This document shows, in pieces, positions 63,858 through 64,000 of a stretch of DNA of 64,000 nt. The translations under genes and the position numbers were made by a program. The DNA lies in the NCBI GenBank assembly GCA_964389685.1, contig CAYMFM010000007.1, positions 1-64,000 on the forward strand, in the 5' to 3' direction. Source of the stretch: G020353115 sp964389685 (GTDB taxonomy: Bacteria; Bacteroidota; Bacteroidia; Bacteroidales; VadinHA17). Every line of letters starts with the position of its first letter. Position 1 is the stretch's first letter. Below the pieces are notes generated by a model, which saw nothing but the letters and a program-made list of their open reading frames with translations, did no database searches and was not told the origin of the DNA.

Positions 63858-64000
63858 ATGCATTGGTTTGGATAGTTAAATATAAATCAAGTATATATCA
63901 AACGCAAATGTGGTTAACGAAAATTGGAATTATAAAGAACCATTAGTAGACAAACATCCAAAAGAAATATTGAACACCGATTAACGATTTTTGATTTACG

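Overview
The window looks like a chromosomal segment of a free-living Bacteroidota member, probably Bacteroidales/Marinilabiliales-like; the exact taxon cannot be fixed from sequence alone. The evidence is the AT-leaning composition, many MKK-type secreted proteins and lipoproteins, TonB-receptor and FtsX/MacB-type permease fragments, a GIN-domain protein, a DUF6340-like protein, YceI, an M28 peptidase, an ECF sigma/anti-sigma pair, TAnnTTTG-like promoters, and long spacers filled with palindromic repeats. There is no rRNA gene, complete tRNA gene, transposase, CRISPR array or phage gene.

Layout. 0-9 kb: a zinc-ribbon coiled-coil protein cut by the left edge, a secreted protein, an OmpR-type two-component pair (the kinase N-terminus is frameshifted by a 19-bp tandem duplication), an NtrB/NtrC-type sigma-54 pair, and a divergent stand-alone FtsX/MacB-type permease. 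9-18 kb: a degraded zone with an S41 peptidase lacking its catalytic core and a TonB-receptor/permease chimera, then two flavodoxin-fold oxidoreductases, YceI and a second intact permease. 18-29 kb: a DUF6340-like protein, a membrane acyltransferase-like protein, a GIN-domain protein, a lipoprotein amidohydrolase, a TonB C-terminal domain fused to a membrane domain that recurs later, a nucleoside hydrolase-FmdE fusion and an M28 peptidase. 29-41 kb: small lipoproteins, a ferredoxin-domain aldo/keto reductase flanked by two 282-bp direct repeats, a broken third permease, a leucine-rich-repeat lipoprotein, a B12/radical-SAM protein, and an ECF sigma/anti-sigma/lipoprotein operon. 41-64 kb: an array of large TPR proteins. 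Five carry the same N-terminal three-helix domain (W-x-E-L-K-R-R-K-V-x-R-V) followed by an FlgO/TolB-like domain, and one has an N-terminal AraC-type DNA-binding domain instead. Inserted among them are a quinone-oxidoreductase/serine-hydrolase/ankyrin operon with two damaged genes and an outer-membrane barrel plus secreted caspase pair.

Two themes stand out. First, the expanded family of membrane-anchored TPR proteins, with its domain-swapped relatives (TonB fusion, AraC fusion) and an embedded caspase/barrel operon, looks like an envelope sensing or adaptor network; its function is not established here. Second, at least five genes have lost internal segments through clean junctions, and one has a short tandem duplication. 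Spacers are packed with several families of dispersed palindromic repeats. This is either a genome shaped by repeat- and microhomology-mediated rearrangement or an assembly with collapsed sequence; read mapping would decide.
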